From JAFGTP01 sp964472715 (GTDB lineage Bacteria; Fidelibacterota; UBA2242; JAFGTP01): a stretch of 13,777 nucleotides of DNA. A program made the translations under genes and the position numbers. Positions within the stretch are counted from its first letter, which is position 1. Every line of letters starts with the position of its first letter. The notes below the pieces were generated by a model. The model made no database searches and was not told where the DNA came from. It saw nothing but the letters and a program-made list of their open reading frames with translations. This document shows positions 1 to 8,385 of the stretch, in pieces. The stretch is taken from assembly GCA_964472715.1 (NCBI GenBank), contig CAYYMT010000095.1, forward strand, positions 1-13,777, read 5' to 3'.

Positions 1-297
1 TTGGGTGGACTCTATTTAATCATTTTTACAGATTCATCTTTTATTGGTTTCTTACTTTTGGGGCTGGCCCTAATTTTTTATATTTTGGATTTGTTCAGGT
101 TCCTGGGCAATGATATCAGTTACTCATTTATTGATACCTGGCTGCCTTTATATTTTGTTTATCAATTTTTCTTCTTCACAATGTGGCTATGCTGGATTGA
201 ATTTTTAATTGCCCATTACCGGTCAATTCCCTACTTAAATCATTTTGTGGACAATTACTTAATCGACCTGATAAACAAATATATCCCTTTTCTTTAG
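1..297 (+). CDS. C-terminal part of a small membrane protein (5' end outside window)
   Basis: The frame is open from the first base and ends in TAG at 295-297, so the start may lie upstream; the TTG at position 1 has no visible ribosome binding site in the window. The visible 98 residues are very hydrophobic and rich in Phe, Leu, Ile and Tyr. Two likely membrane segments are seen, about residues 13-33 and 47-71, the second containing the run FFFFTMWLCW. The C-terminal tail is about 25 residues with few charges. I recognise no family. A hairpin terminator follows at 346-375, so this is probably the last gene of a plus-strand unit, convergent with the kinase gene that ends at 429. Function unknown; that it is a real membrane protein gene is likely from composition and the terminator, but the start is not known. 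Confidence 0.6.
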   Translation: MGGLYLIIFTDSSFIGFLLLGLALIFYILDLFRFLGNDISYSFIDTWLPLYFVYQFFFFTMWLCWIEFLIAHYRSIPYLNHFVDNYLIDLINKYIPFL

Positions 298-345
298 TGA
301 GATTACGTCACTAAAAACACATAACGACTCTATTTTCCATTCATG

Positions 346-375
346 AACGTCCTGGTTACCACGCCGGGACGTTTT
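346..375 (+). terminator. Probable intrinsic terminator after the first gene
   Basis: AACGTCCTGG (346-355) pairs with CCGGGACGTT (364-373) through ten positions, one of them a G-U wobble in RNA, around an eight-base loop. The plus-strand side is followed by TTTTC, giving a short U tract that overlaps the stem end. It lies 48 bases after the stop of the first gene and 53 bases beyond the minus-strand kinase stop. The minus-strand side has no T run, so it suits the plus-strand gene better. The U tract is short, so termination may be weak. Confidence 0.6.
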
Positions 376-428
376 CAATTTCAGGTGCTTTTTTTAAGCA
401 TAGGAATTCCATTCAAAAATCCCGTCTA

Positions 429-3400
429 TTATACTTCCCTGGGGAAGATGATTTCCATACCAAAGCCCTGCCCATCAAAAATATTATAATTTCCTTTCAA
501 TTGCTTCGCCAGGGTAACCACCAATTCAAATCCGAGGGTTGATTTTTCCTTCAGCAGGTTTTCGTGTTTGAAACCAATACCATTGTCTTTTATGGTCATT
601 TTGTAATCCTGCTCCGTTTTTTCCAGTGAGATGGTGATTTTCCCTTTCCGTCCATTGGGGAAGGCATATTTTAATGAATTGGTGATCAACTCATCTAAAA
701 TCAGGCCGCAGGGAATGGCCTTTTTCAGATCAATTTCTGTGGCTGGGATTTGAATGTCATACTTGATTCGGCTATAATCGACTTTGAAAACAGTGAAGAG
801 CCGGCTGATCAGGTTTTCCGTGTAAGTCCGCAGATTAATTTTGGCGAGGTTATCGGTATGATAAAGGGATTCGTGGATCAGCGCGATGGATCTTATCCGG
901 TTCTGGCTGTCAATGAACAGTTCCTTGTCATGCTCGGTTTCAATATCCTTGAGTTGCAAATTTAGCAGGCTGGAAATGACCTGTAAATTATTTTTTACAC
1001 GGTGATGGATTTCCTGCAAAAGCGTCTGCTTTTCTTTTAAATTTTCCTTGATCTGTTGTTCCCGCTGATACTGCTCGGTCATGTCATGCACATACATAAT
1101 GATACAGTTGGAATCAAAATATTGCATTTTCTTAAAATCCAGGTCCAGCACCTTATAGGAACCCTTTTTTTCCAGTAGGATTTCGATTCTTTTGGATATA
1201 TTCATTGTATTGCAGAAATCTACGGAGGATTGGATCGCGGCAGTAATTTCATTGTCATTCCACAGCCGGTTCAGACGCTTTTTTATAATGTCCTTATCCT
1301 TGTCGAACAGGATGAGGGCTTTTTCATTAATATTGATAATTTTTCCCAGGGAATCAAAAATAACAATGCCAAAACTACTGTTTTGAAATAAATCCATATA
1401 GCTGGTTTTGGAGTGCTCCAGTTGCTGTTGCATAGTTTTTTGTTCAATAAATTTTGTCAATGTGGCGGCAATCGAATGGATCAAAATCCGGTCGTTTTTA
1501 GTCCAGGTGCGCTTTTGATTAAACTCCTCCAATGCAATAACACCATAAAGATGCTTATTGATATTAACCCGGTGAACATAAACAGAACGAATCCCAAATT
1601 TTTTCAAAAATTTTTGCTCAGGCGCCATAAATTCGTCATCATTCCCATAGATATAGCCTTTTTGCAGAATTTCTTTGCGCCAGTTAGGCAGCTCTTTATT
1701 TACATTGATTTTATTTTTGATTTTATAAGATTTTACTGGTAAATGGCTGCTGTTCCAGGCGGCCAGCCGGAAGGTGGTGAGCAACTCTCCTTTGAGTTCG
1801 GTTTTTAAAAAGACAGCCCGCTGCAAATTCAGCGTATTGGCCATGAGCTTGAGTATTTTTTGATACGGGACTTTTCTTTCGGATATCAACAGATCGGTTA
1901 CACTGTTGATGGCGGATAAATATTTGGACTGGATGACCAGGTCATCTTTCGCGCGAAGGGTGTCGGTGACATCTTCGATCATGACCAGGTATTTATGGTC
2001 GATCATTTCTGTGCGCAGTATCTTGACGCAACGGATCAATCCTTTTTTTGTTTGAATGGCTGTGGTCTCTGTTTTGTCAATGGCTTTTAGATCAAAAGTT
2101 GATTGATCATTGGGTTGAATTTTATTAAAAAAGGAATTCAGGTCATTTATTTCACCACCGGTATATCCGGTAATCCGTTCCACCTGTTTGTTGCAGTTTA
2201 TGATCTTTTGATTTTTATCCACTTGAAGAATACCGATCGGCACCTTTTGGCTAAGGGAGTCGAACTTTTGTTTTTCAAACAAATAGGCGTTTTTAGAATT
2301 TACTTCAGCGGTTATATCTTCCACGGTACCATCAATAACAGCATAACCATTATGCTGGTTCAGTTTTGCTCTCTCCCTGACAAATATGACATTGTTCTTA
2401 CTGGTTTGCCAGGTGGTTTGATCAAAAAAGGCTTTGTCATTATTTTCCAGAAGTTCCAAAAAGGATTTTCGCTGATAATCCGGATGAAATGTGTTGTTAA
2501 GATTTAAATATAAAAGTTCCTCAACAGAATCATATTCCAGCATACCTGCGAGGGCTGAATTCGCCATCAGAATATTACCGCTGAAATCAGTCCGGTATAT
2601 TCCGATCGGAGAGCCTTCAAAAACAGTCCGGTAGGCTCTTTCTTTTTCCCTGAGATTTTCTTCCAGCTGTTTTTCATGTAATATATGGGCAATTTCATAA
2701 CTGATAAATTCCAACAGGTTGAGATCATCACTGATATAATTTTTCCCGTCAAAGGAAGCAATGGAGATAACTCCGATAAATTGATCATTCAGGATCAAAG
2801 GGGCTCCCAGCCAGGAATGAAAAGGAATTTCAGCGCTTAATTTTTCCGGCAAAAATGTCTCCATGTTTTTTGCATCCAGCAACAGGGGTTTTCCGGTTTT
2901 TCGCAACGCTTCTATAAGAAAATTTTCCGCTGAATTTTTTGGGATTTTCTGGCTCTCTTCCGGGCTGTAAGAAATGTAGTGATCAGTGTTGCTGTCCGGT
3001 ATAATTAAAGCAAAATAGTCTATGTCAATGAGATCTTTAATGTGATTTTTAATTTCACATGCTAATTCATGGATATTCTGACTGGTCATGAGAGAGCGGG
3101 CGAGTTTGTAGAGCACTGTTTGGGTGCTGTCAACCCGCAGGCGTTCTTCCTGTATCCTTATAATATTGGCCAGGTGGCGGATCAAATGTACTTCCATGTC
3201 ACTGAATTGCCGGGGTTTGGTGTCTACAATGCAGAGTGACCCGTAACTTTGTTTCCCATCTCTCACAGGCGCTCCGAGATATGACTGGAGGTGATATTTC
3301 CTGACATAGGGATCGGAATCCTGGTAAGCTGTTCGGGAAATATCTTCAATGACCACAACTTCTTCTTTCCCTTTGATCGTTGCTTCATAGCAGATATGCC

Positions 3401-3674
3401 CTGCCGCCTGATCCGATTTCGGTAGATTTTCCGGCGTATTCTCAGTTGCCCAGCTTATAAGCGACTGATTGCGCTGATTCAGTTTATTGTAAAAAGAACA
3501 GGCGCCGTTCAGTATATAATGTGTAAATTCAACAATTTTTTGAATATTCTGTGCCGGATTTGCCGTTAATTGTTGGGATAATTCCTGTAATATTAAGAAA
3601 TAATTATTTTTATCAATGTCAACTCCGTTTTTAGCAATGACCTTCATGGATTCGGTGCCTTTTTTTACATTCAT
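429..3674 (-). CDS. Cytoplasmic multi-sensor histidine kinase (GAF/PAS, HisKA_2)
   Basis: A 1081-residue two-component sensor kinase, expected to autophosphorylate on His and pass phosphate to a response regulator. Approximate order: GAF 25-175 (YLGAPVRDGKQSYGSLCIVD, 132-151), GAF 185-335 (SWLGAPLILNDQFIGVISIA, 287-306), PAS 345-457, PAS 468-573, GAF 585-745, PAS 755-868, HisKA_2 880-955 and HATPase 985-1080. The phospho-acceptor motif EIHHRVKNNLQVI (888-900) is intact, with His891 the likely acceptor. The ATPase has an N box (ELITNSLKYAFPNG, Asn999), a G1 box (DNGIGF, 1030-1035) and TLGFELV near 1046. No signal peptide or membrane segment is seen, so it should sense an intracellular cue through its GAF and PAS domains; the ligand cannot be told. 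No response regulator is present here. The first ATG (3674) has no clear ribosome site; the ATG at residue 10 (3647) has AAAGG ten bases upstream and is a credible alternative. It follows the lipoprotein gene on the same strand by 94 bases. Confidence 0.93.
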   Translation of the reverse strand: MNVKKGTESMKVIAKNGVDIDKNNYFLILQELSQQLTANPAQNIQKIVEFTHYILNGACSFYNKLNQRNQSLISWATENTPENLPKSDQAAGHICYEATIKGKEEVVVIEDISRTAYQDSDPYVRKYHLQSYLGAPVRDGKQSYGSLCIVDTKPRQFSDMEVHLIRHLANIIRIQEERLRVDSTQTVLYKLARSLMTSQNIHELACEIKNHIKDLIDIDYFALIIPDSNTDHYISYSPEESQKIPKNSAENFLIEALRKTGKPLLLDAKNMETFLPEKLSAEIPFHSWLGAPLILNDQFIGVISIASFDGKNYISDDLNLLEFISYEIAHILHEKQLEENLREKERAYRTVFEGSPIGIYRTDFSGNILMANSALAGMLEYDSVEELLYLNLNNTFHPDYQRKSFLELLENNDKAFFDQTTWQTSKNNVIFVRERAKLNQHNGYAVIDGTVEDITAEVNSKNAYLFEKQKFDSLSQKVPIGILQVDKNQKIINCNKQVERITGYTGGEINDLNSFFNKIQPNDQSTFDLKAIDKTETTAIQTKKGLIRCVKILRTEMIDHKYLVMIEDVTDTLRAKDDLVIQSKYLSAINSVTDLLISERKVPYQKILKLMANTLNLQRAVFLKTELKGELLTTFRLAAWNSSHLPVKSYKIKNKINVNKELPNWRKEILQKGYIYGNDDEFMAPEQKFLKKFGIRSVYVHRVNINKHLYGVIALEEFNQKRTWTKNDRILIHSIAATLTKFIEQKTMQQQLEHSKTSYMDLFQNSSFGIVIFDSLGKIININEKALILFDKDKDIIKKRLNRLWNDNEITAAIQSSVDFCNTMNISKRIEILLEKKGSYKVLDLDFKKMQYFDSNCIIMYVHDMTEQYQREQQIKENLKEKQTLLQEIHHRVKNNLQVISSLLNLQLKDIETEHDKELFIDSQNRIRSIALIHESLYHTDNLAKINLRTYTENLISRLFTVFKVDYSRIKYDIQIPATEIDLKKAIPCGLILDELITNSLKYAFPNGRKGKITISLEKTEQDYKMTIKDNGIGFKHENLLKEKSTLGFELVVTLAKQLKGNYNIFDGQGFGMEIIFPREV

Positions 3675-3741
3675 TAACAGTATCTGTAAATAAACACAAA
3701 AAAAAGAAATTTTTCAAGTGATTCCCGCTGAATAACTTAAC

Positions 3742-3789
3742 AAAAAAAAGGCTGCCGGCGCGAATCGTCTATTCCGACCTGTTCGCCGG
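3742..3789 (-). terminator. Possible weak intrinsic terminator at the end of the lipoprotein gene
   Basis: Read on the minus strand, CCGGCGAA (3789-3782) can pair with TTCG and CCGG (3764-3755, two-base CG bulge) around a 17-base loop that contains the lipoprotein stop codon. Five bases later comes a run of eight T (3749-3742). The bulge, the long loop and the gap before the T run make it an imperfect example. If real, it partly separates the lipoprotein gene from the kinase gene. Confidence 0.35.
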
Positions 3790-4674
3790 ACCGGTTGCAG
3801 CAGGCCTGTTTTTATCCAGATATATTTGATTATTACAGAAATTAACCGTGAGAATGAAATCTTTGATCTCATTAAGCCCCAGAATGAAATCAATGGGCTT
3901 TTGAAAATCCGGCTCAAGTAAAGATAGGTCTTCATTTACCAGGCAGGTCATATCAGACAATAAATGCCGCCCTACCGAAACAGAATCCAGGGTAACAAAT
4001 TTTCGTTTATTTTCGATACCTAAAATTTCCAATAGTTCCGGGCTGACTTGTGAATGCCGTAAACTGGTGGATATTGACATTACCACCGGATAATTATTAA
4101 TGGCGCCGTTAAATTTCAACATGCTGTTTTTGTGGGAGGGATTTTCTCCCGTAAAGAATTTGATACCTTCACGCTGAATTTCTTCACATTCTTTTATCCC
4201 CGCCAGTTTATTTTTCAGGTCAATGGTTAATAGTTTATTACGGAATAATTGCCAGCCGATCAGTCCCGCGAACCGGTCCGGGCCGTCACATTTTTTCATT
4301 AAAAAGCCCAGGACATTCAAACTGTCAAGGTCAAGGACGTCCACTTCAGGGAGCACACCTTCCTCCAGCAGCATCTCACGGGTTGATACTTGCCGGTTGA
4401 CAATCCGGTTCGGGTTAAATCCGGCAAGATCATAATTTTTTTCCGACAGAATAAAATCATAGGTTCCCAGATCAATTATGCAGTTTCGAGTAATATTTTC
4501 AACCGTTACAGGAACTTTCGGCCCGGGAATACGGCCGCTGACCTTAACAGAATGAATCTCATCCCGGTTGTATTGAAAATCTTCGATCCAGCTAATGGTT
4601 GCAAGGTCCTGCTTTTTTTCAACAGTGCAGGATGCTAAAACAATTGTCATTAGAATAAGAATACTTTTTTTCAT
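3769..4674 (-). CDS. Lipoprotein with two degenerate retropepsin-like lobes
   Basis: A 301-residue predicted lipoprotein. Residues 1-16 are a Lys-Lys signal peptide ending in the lipobox LASC (Cys16), followed by Thr-Val-Glu, so it should be anchored to a membrane facing the periplasm or surface. The body looks like a duplicated retropepsin-type aspartic protease fold. In the first lobe, IIDLGTYDFIL (66-76) sits where a catalytic Asp-Thr/Ser-Gly would be, and GLIGWQLFRNKLLTIDLKNK (137-156) resembles the conserved end of that fold. In the second lobe, VMSISTSLRHSQVSPELL (198-215) and DFILGLNEIKDFILTVNF (262-279) repeat the pattern with Ser-Ile-Ser instead of an Asp. This is recognition by eye of pattern, not a search result. 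With DLG and no second Asp, activity is doubtful. The start is supported by GAGGG five bases upstream of the ATG. The gene is divergent from the Ig-like lipoprotein gene and upstream of the kinase gene, with no clear functional link. Confidence 0.8.
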   Translation of the reverse strand: MKKSILILMTIVLASCTVEKKQDLATISWIEDFQYNRDEIHSVKVSGRIPGPKVPVTVENITRNCIIDLGTYDFILSEKNYDLAGFNPNRIVNRQVSTREMLLEEGVLPEVDVLDLDSLNVLGFLMKKCDGPDRFAGLIGWQLFRNKLLTIDLKNKLAGIKECEEIQREGIKFFTGENPSHKNSMLKFNGAINNYPVVMSISTSLRHSQVSPELLEILGIENKRKFVTLDSVSVGRHLLSDMTCLVNEDLSLLEPDFQKPIDFILGLNEIKDFILTVNFCNNQIYLDKNRPAATGPANRSE

Positions 4675-4731
4675 TGTTCCCTCATAAATATCACTTCGTA
4701 GAAATATAAGTAATATTTCACATAATCTGTA

Positions 4732-4760
4732 ATTTAAAATTTGGACCGACAGATTTTCAA
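4732..4760 (-). promoter_or_regulatory. Candidate promoter for the minus-strand lipoprotein gene
   Basis: On the minus strand TTGAAA (4760-4755) is followed after 17 bases by TTAAAT (4737-4732), five of six and four of six matches to the general -35 and -10 boxes. This would give a leader of about 50 bases before the ATG at 4674. The 181-bp gap between divergent genes (4675-4855) must hold promoters for both directions. For the plus strand, the best I see is TTGGAA (4800-4805) with TTAAAT (4822-4827), which is weaker. FCB bacteria often use different promoter boxes, so this is only a candidate. Confidence 0.25.
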
Positions 4761-4855
4761 TAAATTAAGTGTACAGGCTTTGGCGGTATGTATAAGTTCT
4801 TGGAATACTTGCGCCAGCAGATTAAATTTTCCAAAATCATCGGGACTTTTATATC

Positions 4856-6535
4856 ATGAAAATTAAATTCAAAAAATTTCTGTTACCATCATTCATAATA
4901 GTTCTTTTTGCAATGGTCGTGATCCGGTGCGCTTCGGAAGGAATGCCCTCCGGCGGGCCAAAGGATGAAACAGGCCCGACAATTATAGCCACTTCTCCGG
5001 CATCCGGAGCAACAAATGTCGCTGCCGATGCAACAATCGTATTCGAATTTTCCGAACCCGTTGATTATAAATCAGTGGAAAATTCACTCACTGTTTTTCC
5101 TTACCTGGAAACCAAACCTAAAATTAAGGTCAGCCGCAATGAAGTTAAGATCATTCCGGAAGAGAGACTTCGGGAAAATACCACCTATATTTTTTCCTTT
5201 GGCCGAAAAATAACCGATTATCAAAGAAATATTACAGAAAATGAAATAAAAATCGCTTTTTCCACAGGCACGGCAATTGATCAAAGTCTGGTAACCGGAA
5301 AACTTTATGACTATGCCGAAGAGAAAAAAACGGCCTATATTCTTTTTTATGATTATGAACTGATCAAACCGGATTCGATTATTTATTACCGCCCGTCCTA
5401 TTATACTTCTGTTGACCGGCATGGTGACTATAGCGCCTCCAATATTGCAGCGGGGAACTATGCCGTAGTCGCTTATGTCGGCGGTTTCAAAGATTACCCG
5501 CGCTATGGGGAAGATGACCTAACTGCTGTGGCTTTTATGGACACGGTAACAATTGCCACCGGCAATGATACCTTGCGCAATGTCAATCTGCGATTACACC
5601 AATATCCTCTCGAGGATTTTAAATATCTCAAGGCCTTTGAGGAGGAATACAACCTGCAACTGATGGTCTCGCATCCCATTGACTGGACGGGAAACCGGAA
5701 TTTGGTACTACAATTAAACAATCAGGATTTTAGTCAAAATACCTGGTACAGTAAAGAAAAACCGGATCATTTACTGGTAAACATGAAAGGATTGGATTCG
5801 GCGGAATATCATCTCGATATTGCCCATCTCAGGGATGTTTACGGCCGGCAAATCATCACGGCCCGGGATACGGTTTTGTGGACCAACCCGTCGATTATTG
5901 ATACGCTGCCGCCCTCCGTCCAACTGGAACGTCAATCAAAAGGGAAAGCCGCCATCAATGAGGAGATTTTGCTCCGGTTTTCCGAACCTGTTCAGCCCAT
6001 TGAAAATCTGGCGGCCCGGGTTACTTTTATGACCAAAGATAGTAATCATGTCCAATTCACTACCCGGCAACGGGATTTAATCAGTTATGAAATTTCGCCG
6101 GTGCAACCGCTAAAATATTATACCGACTATGAGATTCGGGTATTAACCGATTCATTGCCCGACCGGTATGGAAATCTTTGCGTTGATTCCGTTAAAACAC
6201 TATCCTTTTCCACGCTGAATGATGATCTTTTCGGTTCGATTTCCGGACTGGTAACCTCAGATTTGGAAACTGAGAAGCTTATGATCGGATGCCGGCACCT
6301 GGAACAGGAGAACCTGCAATATACTTCGGAATTGAATTTGGATAACAGCTATAAACTGGATAAATTACAGCCCGGTAACTACCAAATGTTTATTTTTTAT
6401 GATCTGAATAGTAATGGCAAGTATGACTGGGGAAGCCTGGTTCCCTATCATTCAGCCGAGCCCTACAAAGACTTTGGGCAGCCGGTTGAAGTCCGTTCCA
6501 GGTGGGAAACAGAAAGGATAAATCTAAAATTTTGA
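4856..6535 (+). CDS. Ig-like domain surface lipoprotein (SbsA-type Ig domains)
   Basis: A 559-residue predicted lipoprotein of the Ig-like type common in Bacteroidota and relatives. Residues 1-24 form a signal peptide (Lys-rich start, hydrophobic 10-23), with Cys25 in VIRCASEGMPSGGPKDETGP; the Gly-Gly-Pro segment after the Cys is typical of this family. Residues about 40-138 form a bacterial Ig-like domain with FEFSEPVD (63-70). Residues 147-245 look like a second beta domain, and 350-455 a second Ig-like domain with the matching motif LRFSEPVQ (373-380). The C-terminal 459-559 includes DLNSNGKYDWG (516-526), as in carboxypeptidase-regulatory-like beta domains. It is probably a structural or binding protein at the cell surface; no catalytic motif is seen. 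The residue before the lipobox Cys is Arg, unusual for signal peptidase II sites. GGGA about ten bases upstream is a weak ribosome site. The 3' end overlaps the dapF start. Confidence 0.85.
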   Translation: MKIKFKKFLLPSFIIVLFAMVVIRCASEGMPSGGPKDETGPTIIATSPASGATNVAADATIVFEFSEPVDYKSVENSLTVFPYLETKPKIKVSRNEVKIIPEERLRENTTYIFSFGRKITDYQRNITENEIKIAFSTGTAIDQSLVTGKLYDYAEEKKTAYILFYDYELIKPDSIIYYRPSYYTSVDRHGDYSASNIAAGNYAVVAYVGGFKDYPRYGEDDLTAVAFMDTVTIATGNDTLRNVNLRLHQYPLEDFKYLKAFEEEYNLQLMVSHPIDWTGNRNLVLQLNNQDFSQNTWYSKEKPDHLLVNMKGLDSAEYHLDIAHLRDVYGRQIITARDTVLWTNPSIIDTLPPSVQLERQSKGKAAINEEILLRFSEPVQPIENLAARVTFMTKDSNHVQFTTRQRDLISYEISPVQPLKYYTDYEIRVLTDSLPDRYGNLCVDSVKTLSFSTLNDDLFGSISGLVTSDLETEKLMIGCRHLEQENLQYTSELNLDNSYKLDKLQPGNYQMFIFYDLNSNGKYDWGSLVPYHSAEPYKDFGQPVEVRSRWETERINLKF

Positions 6536-7296
6536 AGCGACAATTACAGTTTTGGAAGGTGGAAGCCGCCGGCAATGATTTTGTCATGATTGACAATCGT
6601 AATACCATTTTCAATACCAATGATCAGCAGCGGATCAAAGCCTTGTGCCACCGTAGATTCGGTGTTGGCGCAGATGGCCTGATAGAAGTCCGTGAGCACA
6701 AAGACTTTGCTTTTGAAATGCGCTATTTCAACAGCGACGGGTCCGGGCCGGTAATGTGCGGAAATGGAGCGCGGGCATCGGTATTGTTTGCCCGTAATCG
6801 CGGTTATTTTCAAAAATCTCCGATCCGTTTTCTGGCGCCTGACGGTGAACACGAGGCTGACTTGTCGAAAGAAAATATCAGCCTGACAATTAAAAAACCA
6901 CAAAAACTGGAGCATCTTTCAGAAAAAGAACCGGCTTATTTTATTGACACCGGCACCAACCATGTGGTTATCCCCGTAGAGAACATTACAACATTGCCGA
7001 TGGCGGAAGCGGCGCCTTATTACCGCAAAAAATATGACACCAATGTGAATTATATCAAGAAAATTTCCGAAAATAGCTGGCAGATACGAACCTGGGAGAG
7101 AGGCGTGGAAGACGAAACCTACGCTTGTGGCACCGGGGCGACAGCGGCTGCTTTTTACCTTCATGAAAAAGAAAATACCGATTATCCGATAACCTTAAAG
7201 GCAAAAGGCGGAGAGTTGACCATTTTTACAAAAGATGATAAACTTTGGCTTCAGGGACCGGCGCAGGAAGTCTTTGAAGGCCGAACAAAAATATAG
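6532..7296 (+). CDS. dapF: Diaminopimelate epimerase
   Basis: DapF interconverts LL- and meso-diaminopimelate, the last step before lysine and the source of the DAP cross-linking residue of peptidoglycan; it is a cytoplasmic, cofactor-free two-cysteine racemase. Both catalytic cysteines are visible: Cys76 in MCGNGAR (75-81) and Cys199 in YACGTGATAAAF (197-208). GVGADGL (44-50) and DTGTNHVV (139-146) are also family segments. I start the gene at TTG 6532, giving MKRQLQFWKVEAAGNDF, because family members begin only a few residues before the GNDF motif. A frame extends upstream to GTG 6502, but no ribosome site precedes it. The TTG overlaps the TGA of the preceding lipoprotein gene (TTGA), and AAAGGA lies 13 bases upstream, so translation is probably coupled. 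At 254 residues it is slightly short for the family (about 270). manC follows after 11 bases. Confidence 0.93.
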   Translation: MKRQLQFWKVEAAGNDFVMIDNRNTIFNTNDQQRIKALCHRRFGVGADGLIEVREHKDFAFEMRYFNSDGSGPVMCGNGARASVLFARNRGYFQKSPIRFLAPDGEHEADLSKENISLTIKKPQKLEHLSEKEPAYFIDTGTNHVVIPVENITTLPMAEAAPYYRKKYDTNVNYIKKISENSWQIRTWERGVEDETYACGTGATAAAFYLHEKENTDYPITLKAKGGELTIFTKDDKLWLQGPAQEVFEGRTKI

Positions 7297-7307
7297 AGGA
7301 GAGTGAT

Positions 7308-8375
7308 ATGTATTGTTTGATAATGGCCGGTGGAATTGGTAAACGGTTCTGGCCCCGCAGCAGAAAGAATTTCCCCAAACAATTATTGAATATTGTGGAC
7401 GAAAAATCCATGTTGAAACTGACCTATGAACGCCTCATGAAAATTACCGATAAGAAAAAAATATATATTGTGGCCGGTGAAAATCTGAAGCATGTGATGC
7501 TGGAGGATTTAAAAGACTTTCCCGAAGAAAATTATATTGTGGAACCCAACGGCAAAAACACCGCGCCCTGTATCGCCCTGGCGGCGGCTATTATCATGAA
7601 AAAAGACCCTGAAGCGGCGATGGGTGTCTTTCCGGCGGATCATCTGATTGAAAATTTTGAAAGCTTTAAGGAAGCGGTCAGAATGGGTGAAAAAGTGGCA
7701 CGCCAGCATTCCGGACTGGTGACTTTCGGTATTACACCCACCCGGCCCGCCACGGGATACGGATATATTCAATATGACAAGAAATTACCCCTGCTGGAAA
7801 ACAGCGCCTATAAAGTCAAAACCTTCGCGGAAAAACCCAACCTGGAAACAGCCCGCCGGTTTCTGGAAACCGGTGAATTCCTCTGGAACAGCGGAATGTT
7901 TATCTGGGTGGCTAAGGAAATTCTCAAATCCATTAAAATTCATCTTCCCGATCTCTATGAAAGTGTCATAAATATTCAAAATGCGGTGGGGACTGAAAAA
8001 TATAACAAGGTACTTCGAAAAGAATGGTCAACGATTCTCGGCTCTTCCATTGATTACGGTGTTATGGAAAAGGCCAATAATGTTTACGCGGTAAAAAGTG
8101 ATTTTATCTGGAGCGATGTCGGCTCCTGGGATGCTGTTTATGACCTGGAGAAGAAGGATAAAGAAGGCAATGTGATCCGTGGTGAAGTAATTGCCACTGA
8201 CTCCCGGAATTGCCTGATTTCCGCCAACAAACGCCTGGTATCCACAATTGGTGTGGAAGACCTGATCATCGTGGAAACAAAGGACGCGGTTTTAATTGCC
8301 AAACGCGGCGAATCGGAAAAGATCAAAGACCTGGTGGACACATTAAAACGCAATGACCACAATGAATATTTATAA
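7308..8375 (+). CDS. manC: Mannose-1-phosphate guanylyltransferase (GDP-mannose pyrophosphorylase)
   Basis: This enzyme makes GDP-mannose from mannose-1-phosphate and GTP in the cytoplasm, feeding mannose, fucose and related sugars to surface glycans. The nucleotidyltransferase signature is complete: MAGGIGKRFWPRSRKNFPKQ (6-25), VEPNGKNTAPCIALAA (78-93), FPADH (108-112), FAEKPN (173-178), and FLWNSGMFIW (191-200). GSWDAVYDLE comes near the C-terminal third. At 355 residues it is the single-domain form, without the C-terminal cupin phosphomannose isomerase domain found in the roughly 470-residue bifunctional proteins, so mannose-6-phosphate must be supplied by another enzyme. The start ATG has a strong AGAGGAG six bases upstream. 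It lies 11 bases after dapF and 10 before the next gene, so these are probably one transcript. The family also contains other sugar-1-phosphate nucleotidyltransferases, but these motifs fit the mannose enzyme best. Confidence 0.93.
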   Translation: MYCLIMAGGIGKRFWPRSRKNFPKQLLNIVDEKSMLKLTYERLMKITDKKKIYIVAGENLKHVMLEDLKDFPEENYIVEPNGKNTAPCIALAAAIIMKKDPEAAMGVFPADHLIENFESFKEAVRMGEKVARQHSGLVTFGITPTRPATGYGYIQYDKKLPLLENSAYKVKTFAEKPNLETARRFLETGEFLWNSGMFIWVAKEILKSIKIHLPDLYESVINIQNAVGTEKYNKVLRKEWSTILGSSIDYGVMEKANNVYAVKSDFIWSDVGSWDAVYDLEKKDKEGNVIRGEVIATDSRNCLISANKRLVSTIGVEDLIIVETKDAVLIAKRGESEKIKDLVDTLKRNDHNEYL

Positions 8376-8385
8376 GTCATAAGCG

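Noticed and set aside
2103..2507. Plus-strand frame of 134 codons within the kinase gene
   Set aside because: It is antisense to well-formed PAS domains and has no recognisable features.
6502..6531. GTG 6502 as dapF start
   Set aside because: No Shine-Dalgarno precedes it and the ten extra residues lie before the point where family members begin.
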